Shown: positions 35,994 through 45,345 of the stretch, in pieces
How the letters are laid out: each line of letters begins with the position of its first letter
Position numbering within the stretch: the stretch's first letter is position 1
Assembly: GCA_045536365.1 (NCBI GenBank)
Contig: JAZSNL010000022.1
Coordinates: forward strand, 124,001-188,000
Length of the DNA: 64,000 bases
Origin: JAZSNL01 sp045536365
GTDB lineage: Bacteria > Bacillota_I > Bacilli_A > ML615J-28 > CAG-313
Direction of reading: 5' to 3'
Made by a program: the position numbers and the translations under genes
Notes under the pieces: generated by a model
Told to the model about the DNA's origin: nothing
The model's database searches: none
What the model saw: the letters and a program-made list of their open reading frames with translations, nothing else

Positions 35994-37445
35994 ATGAGTC
36001 AAATCGAACAACCAAAATTAAAATTAAACTATAAAAACACATTTTTAATGGGACTAGCATTCTTTGTAATATTAATGTTATGGCAATTATATAACCATTA
36101 CTGTCCTTTATTTTTAAGCGAATTACTAGAAAAGCAAACAGGACAATCAAACGAACTATTAGTCGGTTGCATAATGGCAGTAGATAACCTTTTTGCAATC
36201 TTCTTATTACCAATATTTGGTACTTTATCTGACAAAACAAACACAAAATGGGGTAAAAGAATGCCTTACATTTTACTTGGTATGTTATGCTCAGCAATCG
36301 TATTCCCTCTTATCGCAGTCCTTTACTACATTGGTAGTTTAGTAGGCGTTATTCTTGTTATGTTATTAATTTTAGTAATAATGAATATTTACCGTAACCC
36401 AGCTGTTGCGTTGATGCCGGATTTAACACCAAAACCACTTAGATCAAAAGCTAATGGTATTATTAACTTAGTTGGTTACATTGGTGCTGTATGTGGTGCC
36501 GTTTTAACAATGTTCTTAAAAATTGAAAACGGAAAAGAAAAAGCAATTATTGCTTTCGTTATCGCAAGCGTTCTTATGATAGTTGCAATGATAACTTTAT
36601 ATTTCACAATTAAAGAAAGAAAAATTGCTGAAAGCGTAAAAGAAGATTTAGAATTAGGTGAAAAATTATCTTCATCAATGGAAAGAATTGAAGATGATAA
36701 ACCTTTAAGTAAAGCTGATAAGAAAAATGCTATTATTTTATTACTATCTGTCTTATTCTGGTTTATTAGTTTTAATGCTGTTGAAACTTTCAATAGTTTA
36801 TTCTTCTTTAATCAATTCGGTAATTCAGGTATCGCAAGCACAATTACAATTGTTTTAACATTTAGTTCAATTTTCACTTTCCTATTATCACTTAATTTAC
36901 CATCAAAAATAGGTCGTAAAAACACTGTAGTAATCGGTTTAGGATGTATTATTCTAGGATTTATCCTAATTCTTACTTTCCTTGCAGCTAATAATATCTT
37001 TACTAAAGAAGTTCATGAACTTTATGGTATTACAAATAAAGAAATTTATAAAGAATTTGGGTTTGAAAATATTCAAGAATATATTTCTAAAAACAAACTT
37101 TCTTTACCATTCAATTTAATTCCATTATATTTATGTTATGTTTTATGTGGTATCGGATGGGCTTTAATTAACGCAAACTCTTATCCGATGATGGTTGAAA
37201 TTTCTTCTTCTAAAAACATCGGTAAATTTACAGGATATTATTACACATTCTCAATGTTAGCACAAACTATTACTCCAATGGCAGTAGGTGCATGGATGCA
37301 CAGTAGTCCTTCAAGTACTAAAGTATTATATATTTATTCTGCTATTACAATGGTTATTGCTGCAATAATATTTGTCTTCTTTAAAGAAAACAGAAAGAAT
37401 GTAAAACAAAATCTTTCTGGTATTGAAGCATTAGGACAAGAATAA
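35994..37445 (+). CDS. MFS transporter, sugar/cation symporter type (SLC45/GPH-like)
   Basis: This 483-residue protein has 12 predicted membrane helices. The loop GTLSDKTNTKWGKRMPYIL is the major facilitator signature of the glycoside-pentoside-hexuronide and SLC45 sugar transporter groups. A charged cytoplasmic linker (about 215-245) separates the two six-helix halves, and IGRKNTVVIGLG is the second loop. Likely substrate is a sugar or oligosaccharide taken up with Na+ or H+; the sequence alone does not tell which. It is monocistronic, with its own promoter and a strong terminator. Confidence 0.88.
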   Translation: MSQIEQPKLKLNYKNTFLMGLAFFVILMLWQLYNHYCPLFLSELLEKQTGQSNELLVGCIMAVDNLFAIFLLPIFGTLSDKTNTKWGKRMPYILLGMLCSAIVFPLIAVLYYIGSLVGVILVMLLILVIMNIYRNPAVALMPDLTPKPLRSKANGIINLVGYIGAVCGAVLTMFLKIENGKEKAIIAFVIASVLMIVAMITLYFTIKERKIAESVKEDLELGEKLSSSMERIEDDKPLSKADKKNAIILLLSVLFWFISFNAVETFNSLFFFNQFGNSGIASTITIVLTFSSIFTFLLSLNLPSKIGRKNTVVIGLGCIILGFILILTFLAANNIFTKEVHELYGITNKEIYKEFGFENIQEYISKNKLSLPFNLIPLYLCYVLCGIGWALINANSYPMMVEISSSKNIGKFTGYYYTFSMLAQTITPMAVGAWMHSSPSSTKVLYIYSAITMVIAAIIFVFFKENRKNVKQNLSGIEALGQE

Positions 37446-37474
37446 AAAAAGGCTTATTTAAATAAGCCTTTTTT
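37445..37474. terminator. Bidirectional terminator between the MFS gene and the U32 gene
   Basis: A perfect 15-bp palindromic stem AAAAAAGGCTTATTT with its complement, between convergent genes, overlapping both ends. Confidence 0.9.
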
Positions 37475-39676
37475 ATATTTATTAATAATTTTATAAGTTT
37501 CTTCTTTACTTTCAGTAGTAAATACTAACAATATTTTATTAATACCATTATCAATATAATCAAAAATATTATTATAATAATCAATAGCTGTTGGCTCTAA
37601 GATTCTATTTTGACAATCATCATTAGTTAAAATATTCATTTCATTATGATATTCATCAACTAATACAAAATCTTGATTTTTCCTACAAAGATTACATTTT
37701 TTCTCTTCTTGATTTAAACAAGAACTAATAATACAATAATTTGTAATCATCATATCCCTTTTACCATATGCCATAATACCAATATTACTATTAATATTAT
37801 TTAAATTCATCATTTTTATTTGGGATAAAGAAAGTTCAGTTGATAGATAAAGATCAAATACGTTTAGATAATTATACATTTTAATTGATTCAGTATTAGA
37901 AACATTGCCATATATTGATAAAGTATTATTTTTGCCTATATAATTTAAACTATGAATAATTGAATCTTCATAGTTTTTATTTTCATAACTAATACCGCGA
38001 TTTAAATATTGATATTTATTAGTTAAATCATTATCAGTATAAACATTAATATTTACATCTTTTAACTCTTCTGCTACTTGATATTGTTCTGAAGTATGAG
38101 TAACAATATCTATATGAAGAGTTTTTTTATTAAATGGTTTATTTGTTTCAAATAATTGTAATTCTTGTTTATAATTTGTTTTAATTCTTTCTTGATTTAG
38201 TTTTTCTACTGCTTTTCTTCTTAACTCATTAATTTCACTAATTTTTATGTCAATATTATTATCCATATTAACATAACATTTTTCCAAAATATAAGCAGTT
38301 GATCCAAGTTTTGATAATTGTTCAATTATTCTTTCTTCTGATATATTATTAGTTTCGCTATTATTTACAATATTTCCTAAAATAACAACTTTATGTTTAT
38401 CAAAATCTTTGATTGTTAATCTAACAGGTTCTCCTATTTTAATCATTATTTCCATTGTAATATTAATGTTTGATGGAATTTTCTTTAATAAGTTAGTTGT
38501 ATTTTCAATCAAATTATAATCTTGTGTTTTTAAAACAATTTGATTAACACTTATTTTATTTTTAATTGGTATTTTAACTAAGCTGCCTTCATTTGCAAAT
38601 TTTACTAGATTGTTTTTAACATACATTTGATTTACATTAAATCCAAAATCAGTATCTTTTATTCTAATACCATCACCATATGATAATTTATCAGATAAAC
38701 GAATATAAATTTCTTTATCGTTTCTTTTTTCTATTTTACCTATTTCAATACCTTGATGATTTACGTTATTATTATTAACTAGATACTTGTTTTTTTCATT
38801 AAACAAATAACCTTTAGTAAATTCACGATTAAAAACTACTTTTATTTGATTATAATCAGCTTTTGATAATTTATATTTTTCTCCTTGGTAATACTTATCT
38901 ATTGCATATCGATATTTTTTTACAATTGTATAAACATATTCAGGACTTTTCATTCTTCCTTCTATTTTTAATGAAGTAATGTTACTTTTAATAAGTTCCC
39001 CAATTCTATCAATTGTCATTAAATCTTTCATTGAAATTAATGATTTAAAACCTGTAATATCTTTATTATTAACTTTTAATGAATATTTCTTTCGACAAGG
39101 TTGAGCGCATGTTCCACGGTTTCCACTTCTTTTACCGATAATATAACTCATTAAACAGTTACCAGAATATGCAAAACATAATGCACCATGACAAAAGACT
39201 TCAGTTTCAATATTTTTAATAGTTTTAATAACATCAAGACTTGTTTCTCTTGCTAAAACTACTCTTTTTACTCCGAGGTTTGTTAAAATGTTACTTCCAT
39301 ATTCACTAAAAATATTCATTTGTGTAGAAGCATGAATAATAATATTAGGATAATGTTCTCTTATATATTTAACAACTCCTAAATCTTGAACTATTACCGC
39401 ATCAATATAAATAGTAGATAAAAAATCTAAATATTTTTTTATTTCAGCAAATTCATCTTCAAATACAATTGTATTAATAGTAACATACACTTTTACTCCT
39501 CTAATATGAGCAAACTCAACTGCTTCCATTAATTCTTCATTACTAAAGTTACCTGCAAATGCGCGGGCACCAAAGTTTTTACCGCTTAAATATACCGCAT
39601 CTGCTCCGGCTATAACTGCCATTTTTAATGCATTCATATTACCAGCTGGTGCTAATAATTCTATTTTATTTGACAT
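37454..39676 (-). CDS. Peptidase U32 family protein with DUF3656-like C-terminal part (RlhA-like)
   Basis: This 740-residue protein starts with the U32 domain: ELLAPAGNMNALKMAVIAGADAVYL-like start, FCHGALCFAYSGNCLMS and SGNRGTCAQPCRKKY, cysteines which in characterised relatives bind an iron-sulfur cluster or are essential. IEGRMKSPEYVYTIVKKYR follows. Relatives hydroxylate 23S rRNA C2501 (RlhA) or tRNA wobble uridine (TrhP). The extra C-terminal domain and a second Cys cluster (CSCLNQ to CNLC, near 690-720) fit the longer RlhA-type. Assigning the substrate is not possible from sequence alone. Monocistronic with GGAGG. Confidence 0.85.
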   Translation of the reverse strand: MSNKIELLAPAGNMNALKMAVIAGADAVYLSGKNFGARAFAGNFSNEELMEAVEFAHIRGVKVYVTINTIVFEDEFAEIKKYLDFLSTIYIDAVIVQDLGVVKYIREHYPNIIIHASTQMNIFSEYGSNILTNLGVKRVVLARETSLDVIKTIKNIETEVFCHGALCFAYSGNCLMSYIIGKRSGNRGTCAQPCRKKYSLKVNNKDITGFKSLISMKDLMTIDRIGELIKSNITSLKIEGRMKSPEYVYTIVKKYRYAIDKYYQGEKYKLSKADYNQIKVVFNREFTKGYLFNEKNKYLVNNNNVNHQGIEIGKIEKRNDKEIYIRLSDKLSYGDGIRIKDTDFGFNVNQMYVKNNLVKFANEGSLVKIPIKNKISVNQIVLKTQDYNLIENTTNLLKKIPSNINITMEIMIKIGEPVRLTIKDFDKHKVVILGNIVNNSETNNISEERIIEQLSKLGSTAYILEKCYVNMDNNIDIKISEINELRRKAVEKLNQERIKTNYKQELQLFETNKPFNKKTLHIDIVTHTSEQYQVAEELKDVNINVYTDNDLTNKYQYLNRGISYENKNYEDSIIHSLNYIGKNNTLSIYGNVSNTESIKMYNYLNVFDLYLSTELSLSQIKMMNLNNINSNIGIMAYGKRDMMITNYCIISSCLNQEEKKCNLCRKNQDFVLVDEYHNEMNILTNDDCQNRILEPTAIDYYNNIFDYIDNGINKILLVFTTESKEETYKIINKYKKGLFK

Positions 39677-39694
39677 ATAGCCTCCTTTTTAAAT

Positions 39695-39720
39695 AAAATG
39701 CTAACTTTTGTTAGCATTTT
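39695..39720 (-). terminator. Terminator after degV
   Basis: AAAATGCTAAC/GTTAGCATTTT stem with a 4-base loop and T run on the minus strand, directly after the DegV stop. It lies 23 bases from the next gene downstream (the U32 start). Confidence 0.9.
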
Positions 39721-40577
39721 TATTCTTTTACAATATATAAAATACCAATACAACGAGGTCCACAATGTGTACCAATAACACATCCTGCACTTGTTTCATG
39801 TAAATTCTCAACTTTTAAGCTTTGTTTTTCTAATTCATTTCTAATGTAATCAGCATCTGTATGAGCTTCTGCATGAGTAATAAAAACATGAGATTTATCA
39901 GCTTTTTCATAATGTTTACTAAATTTTTTAATTAATAAACCTAATGCTTTTTTATAAGTACCTATTGCGATACCAGCAACAGACATTGAACCTTCTCTTA
40001 CCGCAATCATTGGTTTCATTTTAATAGCAGTTCCTATAAATTTAACTAAACCATTACAACGACCACCCTTATGTAAGAAATCAAGAGTGTTAATTACAAA
40101 TTGACTCTTTACACGAGGAGCGATATTATTTAATTTTTCAGCAATTTGATGAATATCTAAACCTTGATCACGATATTCACAAGCTTTGATAACTAATAAA
40201 CCTATACCAGTAGATAGATTTAAACTATCAACTAATTCAATACGGTTTTCATCAAAATCTTCTCTTGCGATATGAGCATTTTGAAAAGTACAAGATAATT
40301 TTGAACTAATACCTGTATATAAGATATCATATCCTTCGTTAATATACTTTTCAAATAAATCATGGAATTCAGCAGGTGAAGCTGCTGATGTTGTAGGTAA
40401 AACACCTGTTTCAGCTACTTTTTCAAATAATGTTGGTAAATGAATATTTTTACCATCATCATATGTTGAACCATCTTTAAATGTTACATGTAATGGTAAA
40501 ATTACAACATTATACTTATCAATTAACTCTTGTGATAAATCACAAGTACTATCAGAAATAATAACAACTTTATTCAT
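39720..40577 (-). CDS. DegV family fatty-acid-binding protein
   Basis: This 285-residue protein has the DegV fold: VVIISDSTCDLSQELIDKYNVVILPLHVTF, GVLPTTSAASPAEFHDLFEKY, IDTLDFLHKGGRCNG-like segment (VINTLDFLHKGGRCNGLV), and the C-terminal TSAGCVIGTHCGPRCIGILY. DegV (FakB-type) proteins bind a single fatty acid and present it to the kinase FakA for phospholipid synthesis. The ATG at 40577 follows GGGAGA and lies 3 bases behind the TAG of the upstream 5'-nucleotidase gene; the longest frame would overlap that gene. No FakA is in the window. Confidence 0.92.
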   Translation of the reverse strand: MNKVVIISDSTCDLSQELIDKYNVVILPLHVTFKDGSTYDDGKNIHLPTLFEKVAETGVLPTTSAASPAEFHDLFEKYINEGYDILYTGISSKLSCTFQNAHIAREDFDENRIELVDSLNLSTGIGLLVIKACEYRDQGLDIHQIAEKLNNIAPRVKSQFVINTLDFLHKGGRCNGLVKFIGTAIKMKPMIAVREGSMSVAGIAIGTYKKALGLLIKKFSKHYEKADKSHVFITHAEAHTDADYIRNELEKQSLKVENLHETSAGCVIGTHCGPRCIGILYIVKE

Positions 40578-40579
40578 AC

Positions 40580-42103
40580 CTATTCTCCCATCCATAATGA
40601 ACCATCTTTACATTCTTCCCTCAATGATTCAATTAAAATATCTCTAAATAAAATTTTAGTACTATCCACATCTTGACCATTAAAATTCAAGAATGGATAA
40701 GAAGGATTATCATAAACATAGTCAATTGTCGCAACACGATATGTTTTATTATCCTCAATTTGTTCCCCATTAATAGTTTTATTATATTTATTTACATTAT
40801 CACTATAAACAAAATCAAAATTAAGTAATCTTTTTACTTGTGAACCAGTTAAAGTAACAGTTTTTAAACAATTTTCAAAAGGCATCATCATAAATATTCG
40901 ACTAATTGTCACACCTTCCCCTACAGCAATAGGGAATGCAGATGATCTTATACCACCTAAATTGATTGCGGCAAAATCTGCTTCACTATAATCACGTAGT
41001 GAATTAGATGCCCATAATGCACCTTTAGCACGATCAATATTAACACCTGCTCTACCTAACACTTCACTAAATAAAGGATCTGTTATTGTTTTTAAATCAG
41101 TAACATATGATAAAACAGCTTGATCCTCTAATACTTTATTATCCATTCTTGTACAAGATTGATTAACAGAAGTAATTTTACCACTAATTAAGTCAACATT
41201 TAAGCTAATATTTGCTACAAATTCACCATTTGCACCAGCTTGAACAACAGGAACCTTACGGTTATCAGAACTAGTAATCGCAGATGCTTTATAAACATGA
41301 CTATGTCCATTAATAATTGCATCAATTTGATAATCACCTGTTAAATTTGCAAGAGATTGATTTACATTATCACTTGCATCATGTCCACTTGCAATAACAA
41401 TATCAACATCATGTTCAGTACGCATTTCTTTAACATATTTTTTAACTACTTCTACAGGATGATAAAATTGATAGTCAGCCACTTGTCCAGCTTGAATATC
41501 AGATTCTTGACCATATCCAATATAACCAACAACACCAACTAATAATTCACCTGTATCAATAATAGTATATGGTTCAATATTTTGTGGAATACCATCAGTT
41601 GATTTTTGATAAATATTACATCCTAAGAAAGGAAAATCAGCTTCTCCATTAGCAGATAAACCATCTCGATATTTTAAAATAGTATCAATATACCAATCAA
41701 ATTCATGATTACCAATTGTCATCGCATCAAAATTCATCATATTCATCATTCTAATTACATCTAAGCCACGATTATAATTAGAAATAGCAGTTCCTTGGAA
41801 CATATCTCCAGCAGATAAAATGATAGCATCTTCTTTATCTACACTTTCTTTTGATTTTAAATAACCAGCCATACGAGCAATCCCATACCTTCCATTTGTA
41901 GATTCAATTGCTCCATGAAAGTCAGTTACTGCATAAACATTAATAACATCAGTAGTTGGTTTTTCTTGATTGTTATTGTTATTATTGTTGTTGTTATTGT
42001 TATTATTGTTATTATTTCCATTATTAACAGGATCACATCCTATTAAGAAAACAGATAAGCAAATAATAAAAATAAATCCAATTATTTTTTTAAATAAATT
42101 CAT
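40580..42103 (-). CDS. 5'-nucleotidase/2',3'-cyclic phosphodiesterase-like lipoprotein with an Asn tract
   Basis: This 507-residue exported enzyme probably removes phosphate from nucleotides outside the cell. A signal peptide with lipobox (FLIGCD) is followed by an Asn-rich linker with 16 consecutive Asn. The metallophosphatase domain shows NVYAVTDFHGAIE, LSAGDMFQGTAISN, MTIGNHEFDWY, IASGHDAS and INGHSHVYK. The C-terminal 5'-nucleotidase domain has AAINLGGIRSSAFP and MMPFENCLKTVTLTG. Ends in TAG, and is followed by degV three bases later. Ribosome binding site AAGGGG. Confidence 0.92.
   Translation of the reverse strand: MNLFKKIIGFIFIICLSVFLIGCDPVNNGNNNNNNNNNNNNNNNNQEKPTTDVINVYAVTDFHGAIESTNGRYGIARMAGYLKSKESVDKEDAIILSAGDMFQGTAISNYNRGLDVIRMMNMMNFDAMTIGNHEFDWYIDTILKYRDGLSANGEADFPFLGCNIYQKSTDGIPQNIEPYTIIDTGELLVGVVGYIGYGQESDIQAGQVADYQFYHPVEVVKKYVKEMRTEHDVDIVIASGHDASDNVNQSLANLTGDYQIDAIINGHSHVYKASAITSSDNRKVPVVQAGANGEFVANISLNVDLISGKITSVNQSCTRMDNKVLEDQAVLSYVTDLKTITDPLFSEVLGRAGVNIDRAKGALWASNSLRDYSEADFAAINLGGIRSSAFPIAVGEGVTISRIFMMMPFENCLKTVTLTGSQVKRLLNFDFVYSDNVNKYNKTINGEQIEDNKTYRVATIDYVYDNPSYPFLNFNGQDVDSTKILFRDILIESLREECKDGSLWMGE
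41969..42016 (-). repeat. AAT/AAC codon microsatellite encoding poly-Asn
   Basis: Sixteen successive Asn codons (a mixture of AAT and AAC) just behind the lipobox of the 5'-nucleotidase. Mixed codons rather than a pure triplet repeat suggest that the Asn tract is maintained at the protein level as a flexible tether. Confidence 0.95.
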
Positions 42104-42112
42104 AAATACCCC

Positions 42113-43852
42113 TTATTTTAAATAATCATTTTGTTTAAATTGTAATGAATATAGCGAGTAATATTCACCTTTTTGTTCAAGTAATTCTTCATGTGAACCA
42201 TGTTCAATAATTTTACCATCAGAAATAACAATAATTTCATCAGCATTTTTAATAGTAGATAATCTATGAGCTACAACAATAGTAGTTCTACCTTTACATA
42301 ATTCATCTAGTGCTTTTTGAATCAATATTTCAGTTGCATTATCTAAAGCAGATGTAGCTTCATCTAATATTAAAATAGATGGATTTTTTAAAAATACCCT
42401 CGCAATACTTAATCTTTGTTTTTGTCCACCAGATAATCTTACGCCTCTTTCACCAATTTCAGTTAAAAAGCCATCTGGTAAATCCATAATATAATCATAA
42501 ATATTCGCTCTTTTTGCAGCTTCAACTACTTCTTCAAAACTAGCATCTAATCTGCCATATAAAATATTATCTAAAATAGTTCCATTAAATAAGAAAACAT
42601 CTTGTTGAACAATCCCAATATTTTTTCTCAATGAATAGAAAGTAATATCATTAATATTAACTCCATCAACAAGAATTTCTCCTTCTGTTACTTTATAAAA
42701 ATTAGGTAATAAATGACAAATAGTAGTTTTTCCTCCACCTGAAGGTCCTACTAACGCAACAGTTTTACCTTTTTCAATAGTAAAACTAATATTTTCTAAT
42801 ACCCCTACATCTTCAGTATAAGCAAAAGATACATTTTTAAATTCAATTTGTCCTTCTAATGTTTCAATATCAACTGCATTTTCATTTTCTTTTTCAATTG
42901 GTTCATCTAAAATCTCTAAGAATCTTGTAAAACCAGTTACACCATTTTGATATTGTTCAACAAAGTTAATTAATGTCATAACAGGACTAATAAATAATCC
43001 TATTGATGTAATAAAAGTTGTATAGTCAGCAGTATCAAATCCACCTTCTTCTCCTATTCTATACATTATTAATCCACCCGCTATTAAGCAAATAACATTA
43101 AAAATATCAGTTATAAAACTAGTTGAAGAAGAAAATTGTCCCATTGCTTTATAAGCTTTAGATCTTGCTGTAACATAAGCAGTATTACCAACTTCAAACT
43201 TTTCAGTTTCTTTTGCAGCATTATTAAACGCCTTAGTTACTCTAATACCAGAAATACTACTTTCTAATTGTCCATTAATAACAGCAATACTTTTTCTACT
43301 TTCAGTAAAAGCTTCTCTCATTTTCTTTCTCATTATTAACGCAACAATAATTAATAATGGTACACAAGCAAAAACAATTAAAGTTAATTGTAAATTAATA
43401 GTACATAAATAAATGAAAGATCCTATTACCATTACACCACAAATAAAGAAATTTTCTGGTCCGTGATGAGCTAATTCAGAAACATCCATTAAGTCATTAG
43501 TCATTCTAGACATAATTTTACCTGTTTCATGATTATCATAATAACTATAAGGAAGTTTTTGAAGTTTAATAAACAAATCTCTTCTCATTTGAGCTTGCAT
43601 TTTAACCCCAATCACATGTCCATAATATTGTACGAAGAATCTTAATAACATTCTAACAAAATATAATGTAAATAAAATCACACCAAACAAAATAATATCT
43701 TGATATTTATTATTTGGAATTAATTCTTTTAACATATGTCTTGTCAACATTGGATAAATTAAACCAATCACAGATATTAAAAATGATGCAAGTAAATCAA
43801 GAGCTAACATTTTACGATGTGGTTTATAATAAGCTATAAATCTTTTTAACAT
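42113..43852 (-). CDS. ABC exporter, fused membrane and ATPase domains
   Basis: This ~579-residue protein has six predicted membrane helices (about 15-300) and a C-terminal ATPase. The ATPase shows Walker A LVGPSGGGKTTICHLLP, the Q-loop IGIVQQDVFLFNG, signature RLSGGQKQRLSIARV, Walker B SILILDEATSALD and the His switch VVAHRLST. It works as a homo- or heterodimer to export lipids, peptides or drugs. The ATG at 43852 is behind AGGTGATTAAA; a GTG at 43861 overlaps that site. A single gene with no partner exporter nearby, so a homodimer is likely. Substrate unknown. Confidence 0.93.
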   Translation of the reverse strand: MLKRFIAYYKPHRKMLALDLLASFLISVIGLIYPMLTRHMLKELIPNNKYQDIILFGVILFTLYFVRMLLRFFVQYYGHVIGVKMQAQMRRDLFIKLQKLPYSYYDNHETGKIMSRMTNDLMDVSELAHHGPENFFICGVMVIGSFIYLCTINLQLTLIVFACVPLLIIVALIMRKKMREAFTESRKSIAVINGQLESSISGIRVTKAFNNAAKETEKFEVGNTAYVTARSKAYKAMGQFSSSTSFITDIFNVICLIAGGLIMYRIGEEGGFDTADYTTFITSIGLFISPVMTLINFVEQYQNGVTGFTRFLEILDEPIEKENENAVDIETLEGQIEFKNVSFAYTEDVGVLENISFTIEKGKTVALVGPSGGGKTTICHLLPNFYKVTEGEILVDGVNINDITFYSLRKNIGIVQQDVFLFNGTILDNILYGRLDASFEEVVEAAKRANIYDYIMDLPDGFLTEIGERGVRLSGGQKQRLSIARVFLKNPSILILDEATSALDNATEILIQKALDELCKGRTTIVVAHRLSTIKNADEIIVISDGKIIEHGSHEELLEQKGEYYSLYSLQFKQNDYLK

Positions 43853-43925
43853 TTTAATCACCTATTTACTAATTATATCATAATTTCTTTTTTTTCGCCA
43901 TCATTTTGTTTCTATACTTAATAAT

Positions 43926-43954
43926 TTTACATTTTTTCAAAAAAAGTGTATAAT
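43926..43954 (+). promoter_or_regulatory. Sigma-A promoter of the EamA transporter gene
   Basis: TTTACA (43926-43931), 17 bases, TATAAT (43949-43954), about 20 bases upstream of the ATG at 43975. Confidence 0.75.
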
Positions 43955-43974
43955 ATACCTCGTTGAGGTGAATT

Positions 43975-44871
43975 ATGAAAACAGAAAAACTAAAAGGAAA
44001 TATATTTTTATTAGTAACTGCCATTATATGGGGCGGTGGTTTTATCTTTCAAACACACGCAAGTAAAGTATTACCTGCTTTTTCATTCAATACCATAAGA
44101 ATGTTAGTTTCAACTTTAACCTTTATAATATGTTATTTTCTAACAAAGAAAATATCTTTTTTAAATACTACTAATAATGATAAAAAATGTTTAATATTTG
44201 GTATTATTACTGGTATTACAGTTTTCTTAGGCTTCTTCTGTCAACAAACAGCCATTACTCATATCACAGCTGCTAAATCAGGTTTTTTAACTTCTACACA
44301 AGTTATTTTTGTTCCTATTCTTGCAATTTTCATAAAGAAAAAAGCTAAACCTCAAGTATGGATTGCAACACTAATAGCATTCATCGGTTTTTATATTATG
44401 AGTATGACAGAAAAATATGTTCCATCAATATGGGATATTATAACAATCCTTGGAGCAGTCTTCTTCTCAATTAATGTTTTAATATTAGATCATGTTAAAA
44501 ATGATGTAAATTTATTTAAATTCGGTTTTGTCTTTTCATTAACAGCCGGAATTTTATCATTTATATTTTCATTAATATTTGATACTGTTACAACTGAAGG
44601 AATACTTGAATCAATCATTCCTGCTTTATATTTAGGTATTGTATCTGGCGCTGTTGCAACAGTATGTGAAATATTAGGCCACAGATACAATCCAAATCCA
44701 ACAGTTGCTACTTTAATATTAAGTTTAGAATCTGTTTTTGCCCTTATATTTGGTTTTATATTCTTATCTCAAATGGTAACTTTACAAGAAGGAATAGGAT
44801 GTATCATTGTTTCTATCGCAGTTATCTTAAGTCAAATAGATTTTAAACAATTAAAATTAAATAAAAAATAA
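43975..44871 (+). CDS. EamA/DMT family transporter
   Basis: This 298-residue protein has ten predicted membrane helices as two EamA repeats. The first repeat starts IFLLVTAIIWGGGFIFQTHASKVLPAFSFNTIRML-like (typical DMT block AIIWGGGFIFQ), and the second begins at about IWDIITILGAVFFSINVLILD. LGIVSGAVATVCEILGHRYNPNPTVATLILSLESVFA-type end (ATLILSLESVFALIFGF) is conserved. These proteins export or import small metabolites such as amino acids. Substrate unknown. It sits just upstream of tRNA-Lys on the same strand. Confidence 0.9.
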   Translation: MKTEKLKGNIFLLVTAIIWGGGFIFQTHASKVLPAFSFNTIRMLVSTLTFIICYFLTKKISFLNTTNNDKKCLIFGIITGITVFLGFFCQQTAITHITAAKSGFLTSTQVIFVPILAIFIKKKAKPQVWIATLIAFIGFYIMSMTEKYVPSIWDIITILGAVFFSINVLILDHVKNDVNLFKFGFVFSLTAGILSFIFSLIFDTVTTEGILESIIPALYLGIVSGAVATVCEILGHRYNPNPTVATLILSLESVFALIFGFIFLSQMVTLQEGIGCIIVSIAVILSQIDFKQLKLNKK

Positions 44872-44954
44872 ATAATCGTATATAATACGGTTATTTATCA
44901 TAATATTTGCAAAAATATCATTTTTATTATATAATATTAAAGCAAATATTTGAT

Positions 44955-45030
44955 GCACCCTTAGCTCAGCTGGCAGAGCAACTGACTCTTAATCAGTGGG
45001 TCCAGGGTTCGAATCCCTGAGGGTGTACCA
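44955..45030 (+). tRNA. tRNA-Lys (anticodon CUU)
   Basis: A complete cloverleaf of 76 bases, CCA encoded. Acceptor GCACCCT pairs with AGGGTGT (first pair G-U). The D arm is GCTC/GAGC, the anticodon stem ACTGA/TCAGT has the loop CTCTTAA giving anticodon CTT, and the T arm is CAGGG-TTCGAAT-CCCTG. It reads AAG. It lies at the border of the accessory region with the Fic genes; tRNA genes are common integration sites, but I found no duplicated 3' end downstream. Confidence 0.96.
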
Positions 45031-45045
45031 TTTCCTGAAATCTAT

Positions 45046-45068
45046 AGGTCTTCTGAAAAAGAGGATCT
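45046..45068 (+). terminator. Terminator after tRNA-Lys
   Basis: AGGTCTTC/GAGGATCT stem (two G-T pairs) with a 7-base loop, then a run of T; 16 bases after the tRNA. Confidence 0.75.
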
Positions 45069-45180
45069 TTTTTTTATTTTTATTGGGTATTTAGTTTTTG
45101 TTCAATTAAAGGAATTTGAATAAAGGTTATTTTAGAGGTGTTGGAAAAATAGTCGGTTGATGGGGTTTGAACCTATAAAT
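45068..45180 (+). repeat. Noncoding repeat, copy A, upstream of the RelB-Fic module
   Basis: About 110 bases starting in the T run of the tRNA terminator. It aligns with 46571-46683, with the best match in TTGGAAAAaTAGTCGgTTG (case marks the differing bases) and the following GATGGGGTTTGAACC. Each copy also contains two internal versions of a GGaatTTGAA-like motif. No open frame is shared, so this is not an obvious gene remnant. Confidence 0.65.
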
Positions 45181-45295
45181 GTAGCAATAATTAAAAACTT
45201 AACTTTTAGTTAATATTAGTCAGTAAGTAGAATATAAAGACAGTATGCTTGCTGACTTTTTTAGTAAAAATTTTTTAAAAGTTAGTTAAAAAAAC

Positions 45296-45325
45296 TTGCA
45301 TAATGTATATCAAATGTGATACAAT
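45296..45325 (+). promoter_or_regulatory. Promoter and probable operator of the RelB-Fic operon
   Basis: TTGCAT (45296-45301) and TACAAT (45320-45325) with an 18-base spacer. The spacer carries TATCA-AATG-TGATA (45308-45321), an inverted repeat that runs into the -10. Its position suits repression by the ribbon-helix-helix antitoxin encoded next. Confidence 0.6.
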
Positions 45326-45345
45326 AATAGTGTGAGGTGTTTAAA

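Noticed and set aside
41969..42016. CRISPR-like or tandem repeat array
   Set aside because: It is an in-frame Asn codon run inside a clear gene.
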